Below, piece by piece: positions 13,392-21,833 of a stretch of DNA of 36,582 nt (position 1 is its first letter; each line of letters opens with the position of its first letter). The notes below the pieces were generated by a model. It was not told the DNA's origin and did not search any database. It saw nothing but the letters and a program-made list of their open reading frames with translations. Source of the DNA: CG03 sp034660675 (GTDB lineage: Bacteria; CG03); assembly GCA_034660675.1 (NCBI GenBank), contig JAYEJT010000146.1:1-36582 (forward strand). The letters are read 5' to 3'. Both the position numbers and the translations under genes were made by a program.

Positions 13392-16217
13392 TTAAACCTC
13401 CCTGTCTTTGGCTTTGCATTTTCGGGAATACGGGCACGCGCGGCAATGCGCGCCGGGTGAGGGGTGAAAATCACCGGCTTTTATCCCGTTTATAATTCCG
13501 TCAAGTTTTTTCAGCAGAGCCTCCTCTTCCATAATATCAACATCCGGCGTTTCCCCGGTCTGGAGAAAAAAAAGCCCCAGTTTTTTAACAGGTTCCAGGC
13601 CGAAAACATATTTACAGCCGAGAGCATAAATGTTCATGGGCAGCGCATACGGCGAAGCGTCTGATTTCCTGCCTGTTTTGTAATCGTAAATTCCATAAAA
13701 GCTCTTCTTTTTTTCCACACGGTCTATTGCGCCCTTTATGGTGTATTTTTCCCGTGAGCCGCGGACAATATTGAGCGAGAAGGGAGCCTCCTTCATAAAA
13801 GGCTCTTCTATAAAATCTGAGGAGAGAAAATTTGCGGACATAACTTCCGCCCGCCCGGTAAGACCCGGAGGCAGAGATCTCATCACACTGTTTCTGAAAA
13901 AGCCGCCGCCGCGGTTTTTGTCAAAGTGCTCTATGGCGGTGTGGAAAACATTCCCCAGTTTCAGGAAGTCACCTGGCCCGGAAATCGTTTTTTTCAGTAT
14001 ATAGTCATTTCTGTATCTTAACGGGCAAAAATAATAGTCGTTGATCTCGGAAACGGTGAAACCTTTTTTGAGTTTTTCGTCTATCACCGTTTTTTCGGAA
14101 AAAAATTCGGACGGCCGGATCTTACGGAAAACAGGCACCATCTTTTTTCCCTGTTTTTCTTTATTCTCAAATTTTCCCTCCGCAAAACAAAGTTCAGCCA
14201 GACCGGAGCACTCTTCCTTCAAAAACACTCTCTCCCCGCTGGCTCCCAGAAAGTAAGACAGCATGGGACTAAAACTGTCGGCGGCTGTCTTCCCCCTGGC
14301 CCTTTTTCTTTTAGAGGGGCGACCCAGAAGATAGAGCCTTTTCATGGCCCTTGTCATCGCAACATAAAAGAGTCTCCATTCCTCGTCGGGCACAGGGGCT
14401 TTTCCCTTTTTCTTTTCCCTGCGCCTTATTGTCTTATCCGTGATTTCCCAGGGACTTGACGATGTATTCCTTCCGGGGAACTGAAAAGGGGTTATGTTGG
14501 AAACAAAAACCACTTTCCTCTCAAGGCCCTTGATCTTGTGAACGGTCATTATGTCAACGCAATCCGCAGCGTCAAGTGCCGCATCGGATTCCACCGCCCC
14601 CTGTTTATCAAGCCCGCTGATGTATTCTATAAATTCAGAAAGAACGGGCGCCGAAGACATTTTTTCGTAAACCAGCGCCAGTTCCATGAATTTTTTGATG
14701 TTCGCCAGAGCGCGCAGCCGGTAAACACCTTCAAAGTTGGCCTTGACCCATTCGGTCAAACCACAATCAAGAATAACAGCCATCACATATCTGTGTATGG
14801 ACACAGTGCCGGGGAACTTCCTGTTTTTAAGAAAGAACTCCACTCTGTTTTTTTTGGCTTCGCTGACCGCGCCCGAAGAATCAAGGAACGCCTCAAAGAG
14901 AGATACCCCCCTCTTTCTCCCCGAACCGAAAGAATGTATTTCAGCAAGAGTAAAAGATATCATCGGGCTGGACAAAAATTCAAAAAAAGCGCCGTCATCT
15001 CCGGGGGATGACAAAAATTTAAGAATAGAGGTGAGCTGCTTTATTTCCGGGCGTTCATAGAAACCGCCGCCCGAGGCCGTGAGAAAATCTATCCCTTCCG
15101 CTCTGAAAACCTTTTCGTAATCCGACACGGCGCTTTTTAAACTCCTGAGAATAACGGCAAAATCACTGTTGTTCAATCCCTCCTCTTTTTTCAGCCGCTT
15201 GATTTCACGCGCTATATAAAGAGCCTCCTGCTCGCGGCTTTCGCTGATTACGATCTTCACCGGCTTTCCGGCCGGAGCGTCCGCGCGCGGAACCAGCTTC
15301 TGGTAATTTTTGAGCTTATCCGCTATCAGATTGGCAAAATCAAGAACACTTCTATCACTCCTGTAATTAGTGGAAAGGCTTTTTGTATAATCCGCGCCGG
15401 ATTTTATGTGCGACAAATTTTCCGGCGCCGCTCCGCGGAACGCGTATATTGACTGATTAAAATCTCCGACAACACACATCGCCCCCGGATTGATCTTTGT
15501 AAAAAGGGCCATCTGCACGGGACTCGTGTCCTGAAACTCATCTATAAAAACAAATCTGTATTTTTCGCGCACCGATTTTCCTATGTCCTCGTTTTTATCC
15601 AGCAGCTTGTAAGCCTCAAGAAGAAGCTGCGGAAAATCCAGAACCTGCCTCCTTTTCATCTCGGTCTCAAAGAGCCCGTATAAAGACCGCAGGAATAATA
15701 AAAAATCACCGCCGCCCTCCCAGCGCAGATCGCCGAGCCTCTCCGGCGTTATGAGGCTGTGCCGGAGGTGAGTGATAAAAGAATACAGCTCCATAGAATT
15801 GCGCAGATCAAGCGGTGAGACAAGATTCAAAGGAAGAGTGCTCCGCGCCTTCTCTAATATTTTTTTGAAAAAAATATGTTCGTTGCCCCCGGTGAGTATT
15901 TCAAACCTGGAATCTATCCCGGCAGCAACGGGGTTTTCCCTTAATATTTCCGCGCAAAACGCGTCTATCGTGGCTATATTCAAAAACGGCAGCAAACCGG
16001 GATCCCCTAATTTTTTAATGACGCGCTCTTTCATTTCGCCGGCGGCCTTCCTGGAAAAAGTGACGGCCAGAACACTGCCCAGCGCGTCTTTGATGCTGAA
16101 ACCCTCTCCGGTAAGAAACTCAACTTTGTTCAGAAACTCCCGCACAAGGTAAGTGGTCTTACCTGTTCCGGCGCCGGCGGTGGCAACGGTCAGCTTCCCT
16201 CTTTTATCAACGCTCAT
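13392..16217 (-). CDS. addA: AddA-like UvrD helicase-nuclease with Fe-S cysteines
   Basis: A superfamily 1 DNA helicase with a complete motif set: Walker A AGAGTGKTTYL, Ia VTFSRKAAGEM, II FIDEFQDTSP, III VVGDFNQSIYAFRG, IV NYRSDRSVLDFAN, V MTVHKIKGLE and VI FYVAMTRAMKRLY. The C-terminus is a PD-(D/E)XK nuclease: VFHTAIEHF, Asp834 and Asp847-x-Lys849 (counted from the first Met of the longer frame). Cys in YFCPLRY plus Cys927, 930 and 936 form the 4Fe-4S pattern expected in AddB or Cas4, not in classical AddA. It should process double-strand breaks for RecA loading. I start at the ATG at 16217, six bases inside the open frame, because GGCGGGG precedes it. It overlaps addB by 11 bases. Confidence 0.88.
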   Translation of the reverse strand: MSVDKRGKLTVATAGAGTGKTTYLVREFLNKVEFLTGEGFSIKDALGSVLAVTFSRKAAGEMKERVIKKLGDPGLLPFLNIATIDAFCAEILRENPVAAGIDSRFEILTGGNEHIFFKKILEKARSTLPLNLVSPLDLRNSMELYSFITHLRHSLITPERLGDLRWEGGGDFLLFLRSLYGLFETEMKRRQVLDFPQLLLEAYKLLDKNEDIGKSVREKYRFVFIDEFQDTSPVQMALFTKINPGAMCVVGDFNQSIYAFRGAAPENLSHIKSGADYTKSLSTNYRSDRSVLDFANLIADKLKNYQKLVPRADAPAGKPVKIVISESREQEALYIAREIKRLKKEEGLNNSDFAVILRSLKSAVSDYEKVFRAEGIDFLTASGGGFYERPEIKQLTSILKFLSSPGDDGAFFEFLSSPMISFTLAEIHSFGSGRKRGVSLFEAFLDSSGAVSEAKKNRVEFFLKNRKFPGTVSIHRYVMAVILDCGLTEWVKANFEGVYRLRALANIKKFMELALVYEKMSSAPVLSEFIEYISGLDKQGAVESDAALDAADCVDIMTVHKIKGLERKVVFVSNITPFQFPGRNTSSSPWEITDKTIRRREKKKGKAPVPDEEWRLFYVAMTRAMKRLYLLGRPSKRKRARGKTAADSFSPMLSYFLGASGERVFLKEECSGLAELCFAEGKFENKEKQGKKMVPVFRKIRPSEFFSEKTVIDEKLKKGFTVSEINDYYFCPLRYRNDYILKKTISGPGDFLKLGNVFHTAIEHFDKNRGGGFFRNSVMRSLPPGLTGRAEVMSANFLSSDFIEEPFMKEAPFSLNIVRGSREKYTIKGAIDRVEKKKSFYGIYDYKTGRKSDASPYALPMNIYALGCKYVFGLEPVKKLGLFFLQTGETPDVDIMEEEALLKKLDGIINGIKAGDFHPSPGAHCRACPYSRKCKAKDREV

Positions 16218-18822
16218 ACACATCCCCGCCTTTCATCCGGCGGCACAAATCCCCGTACGGACAAGCGCGTCGCGGACATTTTAAAGCCGGCGGAAAATTG
16301 CCTTTCTTCATATTTTCGGCGGCATCATGCAGCTTTTCCTTCATATCCTCTATTGCGGCAGCCGTCTTTTCATCATTCAGCTGAAGCGTCACTTTCAAGG
16401 GATAATCCCCCGGCTTCTCATAATCGGCCAGCCATAAAAGAGTTATTTCACAGGAGCCGTCAACAGCCGCGGCGTAAACGGGCAGAGCAAGGTGTTCGCC
16501 CCTCCCTATCTTGTTGAGCAGAGCCTTTTTTTTGAATTTTGCTCCCGGACTTGTTTTATAATCTATGATTTCATAGCCTCCGCCGGACCTGTCCACTCTG
16601 TCAATCCTGCCGGTGACGTCAACGCCTTTCACGGTAACACTGATCTTCTTTTCCCTCTCCGCGACATCAAAAACATCTTGTCCGGAAACATATTTCTCCA
16701 GAAAAGAACCGAAAAAATTCTTCCAGCACTTTGCCGAATGAAGCGTTTCAAAATCTTCGGCGTCCCCGGAAGAAAAAACCGCGTCTGTCAATTCAGCCAT
16801 GCGAGATAACATTTTTCCTTTGTCAGCAGGTTCGGGAAATTCCCCGTGAAATCTCTCCAGAATCGTGTGAACAAGTTTACCGCAGAGAGCAGGTTCTGAA
16901 ATCCGTTTTTCAAGTCTTATTATTCTCTCAATGAAAAAATTCAGCGGGCAGGAAATATAACTTTCCAGCGACGACACCGAAACGCCGCCTGCAGAGCCCT
17001 GAAAAATATCTGTCTTCACTTTCCTTCCTGAAACTTTATCCGCGGCCGTCATCTTCATTTTCACGGAAAAAGGAGGCGCCGGAGAAAGAACCCTGACGGG
17101 AACATCTCCGAGAAACTCGTCTATATACGGCGAGGGTGCGTTGTTCTCGTCCTCAACAGAAAAAGTGACACAGACTTTATCCGTGCCGGAGGCGAGAGCG
17201 CTGAGAAATATCTTTTTCTCCGTTCCATAATGCCTTTCTTCAACTTCGCCTTTTTTTATATAAACACCGGGTAAAAACTTACGGGGAAACTGCCCCCACA
17301 CGGCACCGGGGATAAACACAAATTTGAAATGATCGCCCTTCGCCTCATGAACGGTAAGGAGCTTCACGGTGCCGGGAATTTCTCCCAGATAAGGGGCCCT
17401 GGCAAAAGTGGAGAGAGAATCGCTTAAGAAAGATATGAACACGTCAAACGCCATCCCGCCCGTGATGTTATGAAATTTGCCGGCATACTCAAAAAATTTT
17501 CCGAAAAGCCGGTTTAAAACAATATCATCTCCGGAAAGGTCCTCCGAGCCGCAAAACTCATAAAGTCTTTTTATTTGAACAGGTCGCTCCGCGGGGTCTT
17601 TTCTGATAACGTTTTTTGCCGAAGAGCGCACATTTTCAACTTTTGCGGAAAGCTCTTTTCTTCGGGAAAGGGAGCCTTCCCCGAATCTGAATATGTCAGA
17701 ATCGGTCATCCCGAACACCGGCAAAGCCAGCATATCGGGAAATGACACTTTCTCATCCATGTCGGCAACGAAGTAGAGGAACGATAAAAACGCGAGAAAC
17801 TGAGGATGCTTAAAAAACGGCGCGCCCGACGGACAGCTCACAGGAACGCCCTCCGCGGCGGCCATGTCTTCCAGCATCTTTATCTCGTCGCCCGTGCCCC
17901 TTGATATGACCGCCATGTCCCGCGCGGACACACCCGCGGCCAGATGTTTTTTTATTTCGGAAAGTATCCACTCAGCCTCATCGTAGACGCTCAAAAACTT
18001 CAACACATCCAAATTTGGTTTTGTCTCAAAGCCGGGCGATTTTCTGTGATCTCCGAATTTCTTTTCAAGAATTTTTCCGGTGCCTTCCGCATCACCCCCG
18101 AGAAAATCATATATTCCCCGCGACGAATCGCCGGCAATATAAATACCTTTCAGATCCGGCGCGTTTTCCACCAGACGGATGAATATCTCGCTTTCCCTGC
18201 TGTTGATGTCCTCCCATCCGTCAAGAAAAATATAATCAAAACTTTCTTTAAAAAAACCCTCATCCGCGGATTTGAGACAGCAATTTTCCACATCTCTCAG
18301 ATCAAAGAGATCCCTTTCCCTGAGCTTCTTTTCGTATTCGCTCAGTATGTAAAATTCATCTGCGGAAAGACGCCCTGAAGGATTGATCTTGTGCCTGTCT
18401 ATAAAATTAACGGCCTCTGAAATGAATCCGCTGAAACGGCGGCAGGAGGAAAAAGTTTTCAGTGACTTCCCCGCTTCCGGCCGGAAAAGAATATCCTTTA
18501 AAACAACTTCTTCTTCTTTGCCGGAAATAATCGTAAAATCACAGGACTCGGTGAACCGGTAACTGTTTTTTTTAAGGGCCCATTTCGCGAAACCGGAAAA
18601 ACTGTCAATGTGCAGCTCCCCGGAATTTCCGCAGTGTTCCGCAGCCGCATCCGCGAAACGGCTTTTAACGGAAAGTGGGCAGAGAACAAGAATTCTTGAA
18701 ACATCCGCGGCGGAAGAAACGAGTTCACCAAATTTGGACAGCAGGAAAGACGTTTTGCCGCATCTGAAAGTCCGCCGGGACTGAACGCCTTTTTCGTCAA
18801 TAAATACAATATCGGTTTTCAA
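16207..18822 (-). CDS. addB: AddB-like nuclease subunit with degenerate helicase
   Basis: The partner of the AddA-like enzyme. The N-terminal half follows the UvrD fold but is decayed: Walker A is reduced to CGKTSFLL, motif II reads FLDGWEDI instead of DExx, and motif VI has SALASGTDK without the arginine. Motif V (LLTVHEAKGDHFKFVFI) survives. The C-terminal PD-(D/E)XK nuclease is intact: LVHTILERFH, Asp750, and Asp763-x-Lys765 (numbered from the TTG at 18849), with Fe-S cysteines in SCPLNFF and at 858, 863 and 869. The frame opens with a TTG at 18849, but GGCGGAG positions a TTG at 18822 as the better start. Without a classical ATG the start is uncertain. Confidence 0.8.
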   Translation of the reverse strand: MKTDIVFIDEKGVQSRRTFRCGKTSFLLSKFGELVSSAADVSRILVLCPLSVKSRFADAAAEHCGNSGELHIDSFSGFAKWALKKNSYRFTESCDFTIISGKEEEVVLKDILFRPEAGKSLKTFSSCRRFSGFISEAVNFIDRHKINPSGRLSADEFYILSEYEKKLRERDLFDLRDVENCCLKSADEGFFKESFDYIFLDGWEDINSRESEIFIRLVENAPDLKGIYIAGDSSRGIYDFLGGDAEGTGKILEKKFGDHRKSPGFETKPNLDVLKFLSVYDEAEWILSEIKKHLAAGVSARDMAVISRGTGDEIKMLEDMAAAEGVPVSCPSGAPFFKHPQFLAFLSFLYFVADMDEKVSFPDMLALPVFGMTDSDIFRFGEGSLSRRKELSAKVENVRSSAKNVIRKDPAERPVQIKRLYEFCGSEDLSGDDIVLNRLFGKFFEYAGKFHNITGGMAFDVFISFLSDSLSTFARAPYLGEIPGTVKLLTVHEAKGDHFKFVFIPGAVWGQFPRKFLPGVYIKKGEVEERHYGTEKKIFLSALASGTDKVCVTFSVEDENNAPSPYIDEFLGDVPVRVLSPAPPFSVKMKMTAADKVSGRKVKTDIFQGSAGGVSVSSLESYISCPLNFFIERIIRLEKRISEPALCGKLVHTILERFHGEFPEPADKGKMLSRMAELTDAVFSSGDAEDFETLHSAKCWKNFFGSFLEKYVSGQDVFDVAEREKKISVTVKGVDVTGRIDRVDRSGGGYEIIDYKTSPGAKFKKKALLNKIGRGEHLALPVYAAAVDGSCEITLLWLADYEKPGDYPLKVTLQLNDEKTAAAIEDMKEKLHDAAENMKKGNFPPALKCPRRACPYGDLCRRMKGGDVYER

Positions 18823-18863
18823 TAACAACTCCGCCGGCCGGCGCGGCAAATTTCATTAAAACT

Positions 18864-18950
18864 TTATTTTGCTTTGTGGCGCATTTCTTTGCGTCTTTTT
18901 TTTAACTTGTGTCTTTTCACTTTAGCAAGCTTTCTACGTCTTCCTTTCAC
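18864..18950 (-). CDS. bS22 / AURKAIP1-COX24 family small ribosomal protein
   Basis: A 28-residue, extremely basic peptide, MKGRRRKLAKVKRHKLKKRR then KEMRHKAK. It matches the short AURKAIP1/COX24 C-terminal domain (RRKKMrKHKhrKrlK-type pattern) found in the bacterial small-subunit protein bS22 and mitochondrial mS38. It is too short for usual ORF cut-offs. The start is GTG at 18950, with an exceptionally good AGGAGG ten bases upstream, inside the last bases of the vanZ region. It lies between vanZ and addB in the same operon. Confidence 0.75.
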   Translation of the reverse strand: MKGRRRKLAKVKRHKLKKRRKEMRHKAK

Positions 18951-18968
18951 TTAGCGTTTACCTCCTCT

Positions 18969-19346
18969 TCAAATTCCACTCTGACGCGGAAAAAAATCCG
19001 TGCGTAATATCAGATAACACACAATAGCTATTCCCGCGGTGTCAAAAGCGACATCCGCCACGCTGCCGTGCCTGTTGGGCACATGGAGCTGGTGGAACTC
19101 GTCGCCGGCGGCATACAGAAAAGCCGGCGCGGCTGCCAGCAGCACGAGCATTCTGCGTTTCAGCGACACCACACTTTCGCACGCCAGATATAAAAGAGCC
19201 GCAAGATAAGCAAACTCAAAGACATGCGCCGACTTCCTTACAAAAAAATCCCAAAAGCCGAGACCCATCTTGAGCCCCGGAATTGATGAAAGATAGTATA
19301 TAAGTTTTGCCCACATAACAACAGCGAGCCATTTTAAAAACGCCAT
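18969..19346 (-). CDS. VanZ-like family protein
   Basis: A 125-residue membrane protein with about four hydrophobic helices (about 5-20, 43-57, 66-80 and 100-113). The VanZ-like signatures are present: FFVRKSAHVFEFAYLA between helices 1 and 2, and DEFHQLHVPNRHGSVADVAFDTAGI before the last helix. VanZ-like proteins are widespread; apart from teicoplanin resistance in the original VanZ their role is not known. There is no van cluster here, so no resistance should be inferred. The start overlaps the DUF3467 stop by one base (TGATG). Confidence 0.85.
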   Translation of the reverse strand: MAFLKWLAVVMWAKLIYYLSSIPGLKMGLGFWDFFVRKSAHVFEFAYLAALLYLACESVVSLKRRMLVLLAAAPAFLYAAGDEFHQLHVPNRHGSVADVAFDTAGIAIVCYLILRTDFFPRQSGI

Positions 19347-19624
19347 CAGAAACCTATTTTCGTCTCCCTGGACGGGGACACCTCACCGAAGGAATTCTCG
19401 TATCTTTTCAGATTTTCGGCGGCGGCCTGTACGAACCGCTTCGCATGGGCGGGGCTCATTATAACCCTGCCGACAACCGAGGCCTTCGGCTGCTGCGGCT
19501 GAAGAAAAGCGAAATCAAAAACAAGCTCTTCTTTGGTGTGACTCACCATAGCCATGTTCGCGTAAACGCCTTTCTGAACATCCCTGTCTATTTCTATCTG
19601 TATTTTTCTCTCCTCGCGTTTCAC
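19346..19624 (-). CDS. DUF3467 protein
   Basis: The DUF3467 core is clear: IEIDRDVQKGVYANMAMVSH, EELVFDFAFLQP, VVGRVIMSPAHAKRF and NLKRYENSFG. The function is unknown. The open frame begins at an ATG at 19702 (118 residues), but that N-terminus is a poor match to the family and has a weak ribosome-binding sequence. A GTG at 19624 is preceded by AAGGAGGTGA, a near-perfect Shine-Dalgarno at eight bases, and gives a 92-residue protein of normal length. The longer form remains possible because its ATG lies just after the previous stop. Confidence 0.82.
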   Translation of the reverse strand: MKREERKIQIEIDRDVQKGVYANMAMVSHTKEELVFDFAFLQPQQPKASVVGRVIMSPAHAKRFVQAAAENLKRYENSFGEVSPSRETKIGF

Positions 19625-19706
19625 CTTTTTCACCTCCTTGGTATTTTTGTCCCACTTTACAAAACTGTGTGCGCCCTTACTGTATGTTTGTATTTTAGAC
19701 ATCTGT

Positions 19707-20051
19707 TTATTCCGTCAACAATATGATCTCGGCAAAATATGTCACGGTTCCTTCCACCAGATGGCCGGCAAGCGCGCTGCCGCCGTCAAGGCCACAGGCC
19801 ACATGCAGATGGACAACCCCGCCCGCAACGCTCCCTGTACCCAGAAGCTCGGCTTTTAAATCAAATTTTTTAGCATAATGCTCCGGCGGGATTTTAGAGG
19901 ATTCCTGATGAATCGTGATAAGTTCAAAATCCATGAGCGCACCGACGCATGAAACAATGGCGGCATCTTTTATGCCCCTTGAGGCCAACTCCCCGGTGAG
20001 AGAGGACACCAGTTTTTCTCCTTCGCCTATTTTTATTTTTATCTGTTTCAT
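19707..20051 (-). CDS. PPC/DUF296 domain protein
   Basis: A small soluble protein with the PPC (DUF296) fold. It has a leading strand with IKIGEGEKLVSSL, a central region with VSCVGAL, the metal-binding-like motif HLHVACG, and GHLVEGTVTYFAEIILL at the end. PPC proteins trimerise; in plants they join AT-hook DNA-binding domains, while bacterial stand-alone forms have no settled function. I chose the ATG at 20051 over 20084 because the eleven extra residues are not family-like and GGGGATGCGGT precedes the later ATG. It is the first gene of the operon leading to addAB. Confidence 0.82.
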   Translation of the reverse strand: MKQIKIKIGEGEKLVSSLTGELASRGIKDAAIVSCVGALMDFELITIHQESSKIPPEHYAKKFDLKAELLGTGSVAGGVVHLHVACGLDGGSALAGHLVEGTVTYFAEIILLTE

Positions 20052-20109
20052 TACCGCATCCCCAAACGCCAAAACCCGGCGCATTAGCGCCCGCCTGTTC
20101 TACAGGGTG

Positions 20110-20137
20110 ATTATATCAAATCAATTTGACTTGTAAA
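20110..20137 (-). promoter_or_regulatory. Promoter of the PPC-addAB operon (leftward)
   Basis: On the minus strand TTTACA (20132-20137), a 16-base spacer and TATAAT (20110-20115), with an extended TGA before the -10 box. Transcription would start near 20103, leaving a leader of about 50 bases before the PPC gene. Confidence 0.65.
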
Positions 20138-20154
20138 ATGAGTTTGTGTAAAAT
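20126..20154 (+). promoter_or_regulatory. Promoter of the receiver/TPR operon (rightward)
   Basis: TTGACT (20126-20131), exactly 17 bases, TAAAAT (20149-20154). Its -35 box directly abuts that of the leftward promoter (20132-20137), so the two cannot both be occupied by polymerase at once. Transcription would start near 20161, about 80 bases before the receiver gene. Confidence 0.65.
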
Positions 20155-20239
20155 TAGAAGTGTTTTTTGCAGCAAAGTTACCGGCCCGCCTGAACAGTCT
20201 GCCGGAGCCGCTGTTTGAAATGAAAGGAAAAACAAAAAA

Positions 20240-20623
20240 ATGGCGAAAAGAATTGCGATAAAAACCGTTCTCGTATGCGACGATTCCCCTCCTACCCGCA
20301 CACTTCTTAGAAGCGTGCTCACAAACGACGGTTTTTCGGTGCTGGAAGCCGAAAACGGCCTTGTGGCCCAGGAACTGGCCGAAACTCATATTCCCGACCT
20401 CATCATAATGGATGTCGTTATGCCCGGGCAGGACGGAATAACAACCATAGGCAAACTCAGCGCAAAGCCTGAAACCTCTAACATCCCGGTCATTGTCATG
20501 ACCGGGAAAACAGCCATAACAAAACTCATAGACCGGGGCGCCGGCCAGGTCAGGGGAATTTTCGAAAAACCCTTTTTCATGAAAGACCTGCGTGCCAAAA
20601 TAGCGGAAATATTGAATGACTGA
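20240..20623 (+). CDS. Single-domain response regulator (CheY-like)
   Basis: A 127-residue receiver: acidic pair in VCDDSPPT, phospho-acceptor Asp in LIIMDVVMPGQDG (about residue 58), Thr in VIVMTGKTA, and Lys in EKPF. There is no output domain. GAAAGGAAAAAC precedes the ATG. Its stop overlaps the start of the TPR/transmembrane protein by 8 bases, so the two are probably made together. No histidine kinase lies nearby; the closest is at 796-2586. It may control assembly or activity of its membrane partner by phosphorylation. Confidence 0.9.
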   Translation: MAKRIAIKTVLVCDDSPPTRTLLRSVLTNDGFSVLEAENGLVAQELAETHIPDLIIMDVVMPGQDGITTIGKLSAKPETSNIPVIVMTGKTAITKLIDRGAGQVRGIFEKPFFMKDLRAKIAEILND

Positions 20624-21833
20624 TCTGTTGCGCCGCGCCGTTGCGCTGACCATCACATTCTCCGTTGTTTTTACAGCCGGGATTCTCCGCGCCGCAGACA
20701 GCGCCGCAATCAGGGCCGAAACACTTTATAAACAGGGGCTCTTTGCCGAAGCCGTGGCCATGGCCGAAAAAGAATATTCCCAAACAGGAAATCCTGCAAT
20801 AAAGACCTCTCTTATAAAATATTTAACCGAGCTCGGTTTAGATTTAAGTTTTAAAGAAAATTACAGCGCCGCCGCATACGCTTTCAACCGCGCTCTCGCT
20901 CTCGCGCCGGATGACAACACTCTCAAAGATCTGGCCGAGACATCAGAAGACCTGAGCTCTTACGCAAAACCGCCGCAACCCGAAAAAAAAGTAAAACCGC
21001 CGCCGAAAACGCAGAAAACACCGGTAAACAGCACCTATTTAAAACAGCAGCGCACCCTCATATTAAAACTTGAAAAACTCGCCCAAGCCATAGAAAACCA
21101 GCCCGGCCGTTCCGGAGAGCTGTCCAAAAACACAATAGAAAAGCTGGACAAACTGATGACGGCGGGCGATCACGCCGCGGCATCCATCAACAAAGCCGCG
21201 GACCGCACGGAAGCAAACCTGAAAAAAACCTTTGTGGCGACAGCCGTTGGCGCGCTTGCGGCTGGCGCGGCGCTGATCGTCTCGGCATTTCTGATAGTGC
21301 GCTACGCCTTCAACAGATATCACACGGCAGGTTTTTTGGCAAAACCCGCGGGGGCGGCAATCGAAACACAGAAAAAAGCCAGAAGAATTCCGCTGCTTGA
21401 TTCAGGAAAGGACACCCGGTACGAGGGCATAGACATAATAGAAGCCGAACTTTCCAGCGAAGACAGCACCGAGGCAAGTGTCGCGAAAAAACTCCTGGAA
21501 CCCTTTCTGAATGACACGGATATAGAGTTGAAAATAAGAGCCCTGCAGGCCTTGCACAAATACAGCGCCATCGAGGCATCCAAACTGCTGGAGAGGGAGG
21601 CTGTTAAGGGCATAGAGGGCTCACAAATATTCTGCCGGCTCATACAACTGCTCCCGCCGCAAAAAAGCGTTTCTATCGCTGAAAAACTTATGAAAAAAAC
21701 GGGACCCCGCGAAACATCCCTCATCGCGAATGCCCTGTTGAAAATCAACACACCCGATCTTTCCCCGAAACTTCGCGATAAGATCAATTCGCTTGCCGGA
21801 ATCTCCGCAGACACCGACTGGATTGTCAGCTGA
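20616..21833 (+). CDS. TPR protein with central membrane helix and HEAT-like tail
   Basis: I do not recognise this 405-residue protein. It starts with a signal peptide (ALTITFSVVFTAGILRA, cleavage near residue 26). About two TPR-like repeats follow (30-105; AETLYKQGLFAEAVAMAEK, then NYSAAAYAFNRALALAPDD), then a Pro/Lys linker (117-137) and a coiled coil (about 140-203). A strong membrane helix (205-232) is followed by about 170 residues of helical repeats resembling HEAT repeats (LLEPFLNDTDIELKIRALQAL). This implies a periplasmic TPR half and a cytoplasmic helical half, fit to scaffold a complex across the inner membrane. It overlaps and is presumably co-translated with the receiver gene. Confidence 0.8.
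   Translation: MTDLLRRAVALTITFSVVFTAGILRAADSAAIRAETLYKQGLFAEAVAMAEKEYSQTGNPAIKTSLIKYLTELGLDLSFKENYSAAAYAFNRALALAPDDNTLKDLAETSEDLSSYAKPPQPEKKVKPPPKTQKTPVNSTYLKQQRTLILKLEKLAQAIENQPGRSGELSKNTIEKLDKLMTAGDHAAASINKAADRTEANLKKTFVATAVGALAAGAALIVSAFLIVRYAFNRYHTAGFLAKPAGAAIETQKKARRIPLLDSGKDTRYEGIDIIEAELSSEDSTEASVAKKLLEPFLNDTDIELKIRALQALHKYSAIEASKLLEREAVKGIEGSQIFCRLIQLLPPQKSVSIAEKLMKKTGPRETSLIANALLKINTPDLSPKLRDKINSLAGISADTDWIVS

Noticed and set aside
18969..19346. Glycopeptide resistance from the VanZ-like gene
   Set aside because: No vanHAX or regulatory genes are present; VanZ-like proteins are common without any link to resistance.
20111..20656. Minus-strand frame of 181 codons
   Set aside because: Covers the plus-strand receiver gene with clear Asp/Thr/Lys motifs and a promoter; it is a shadow.
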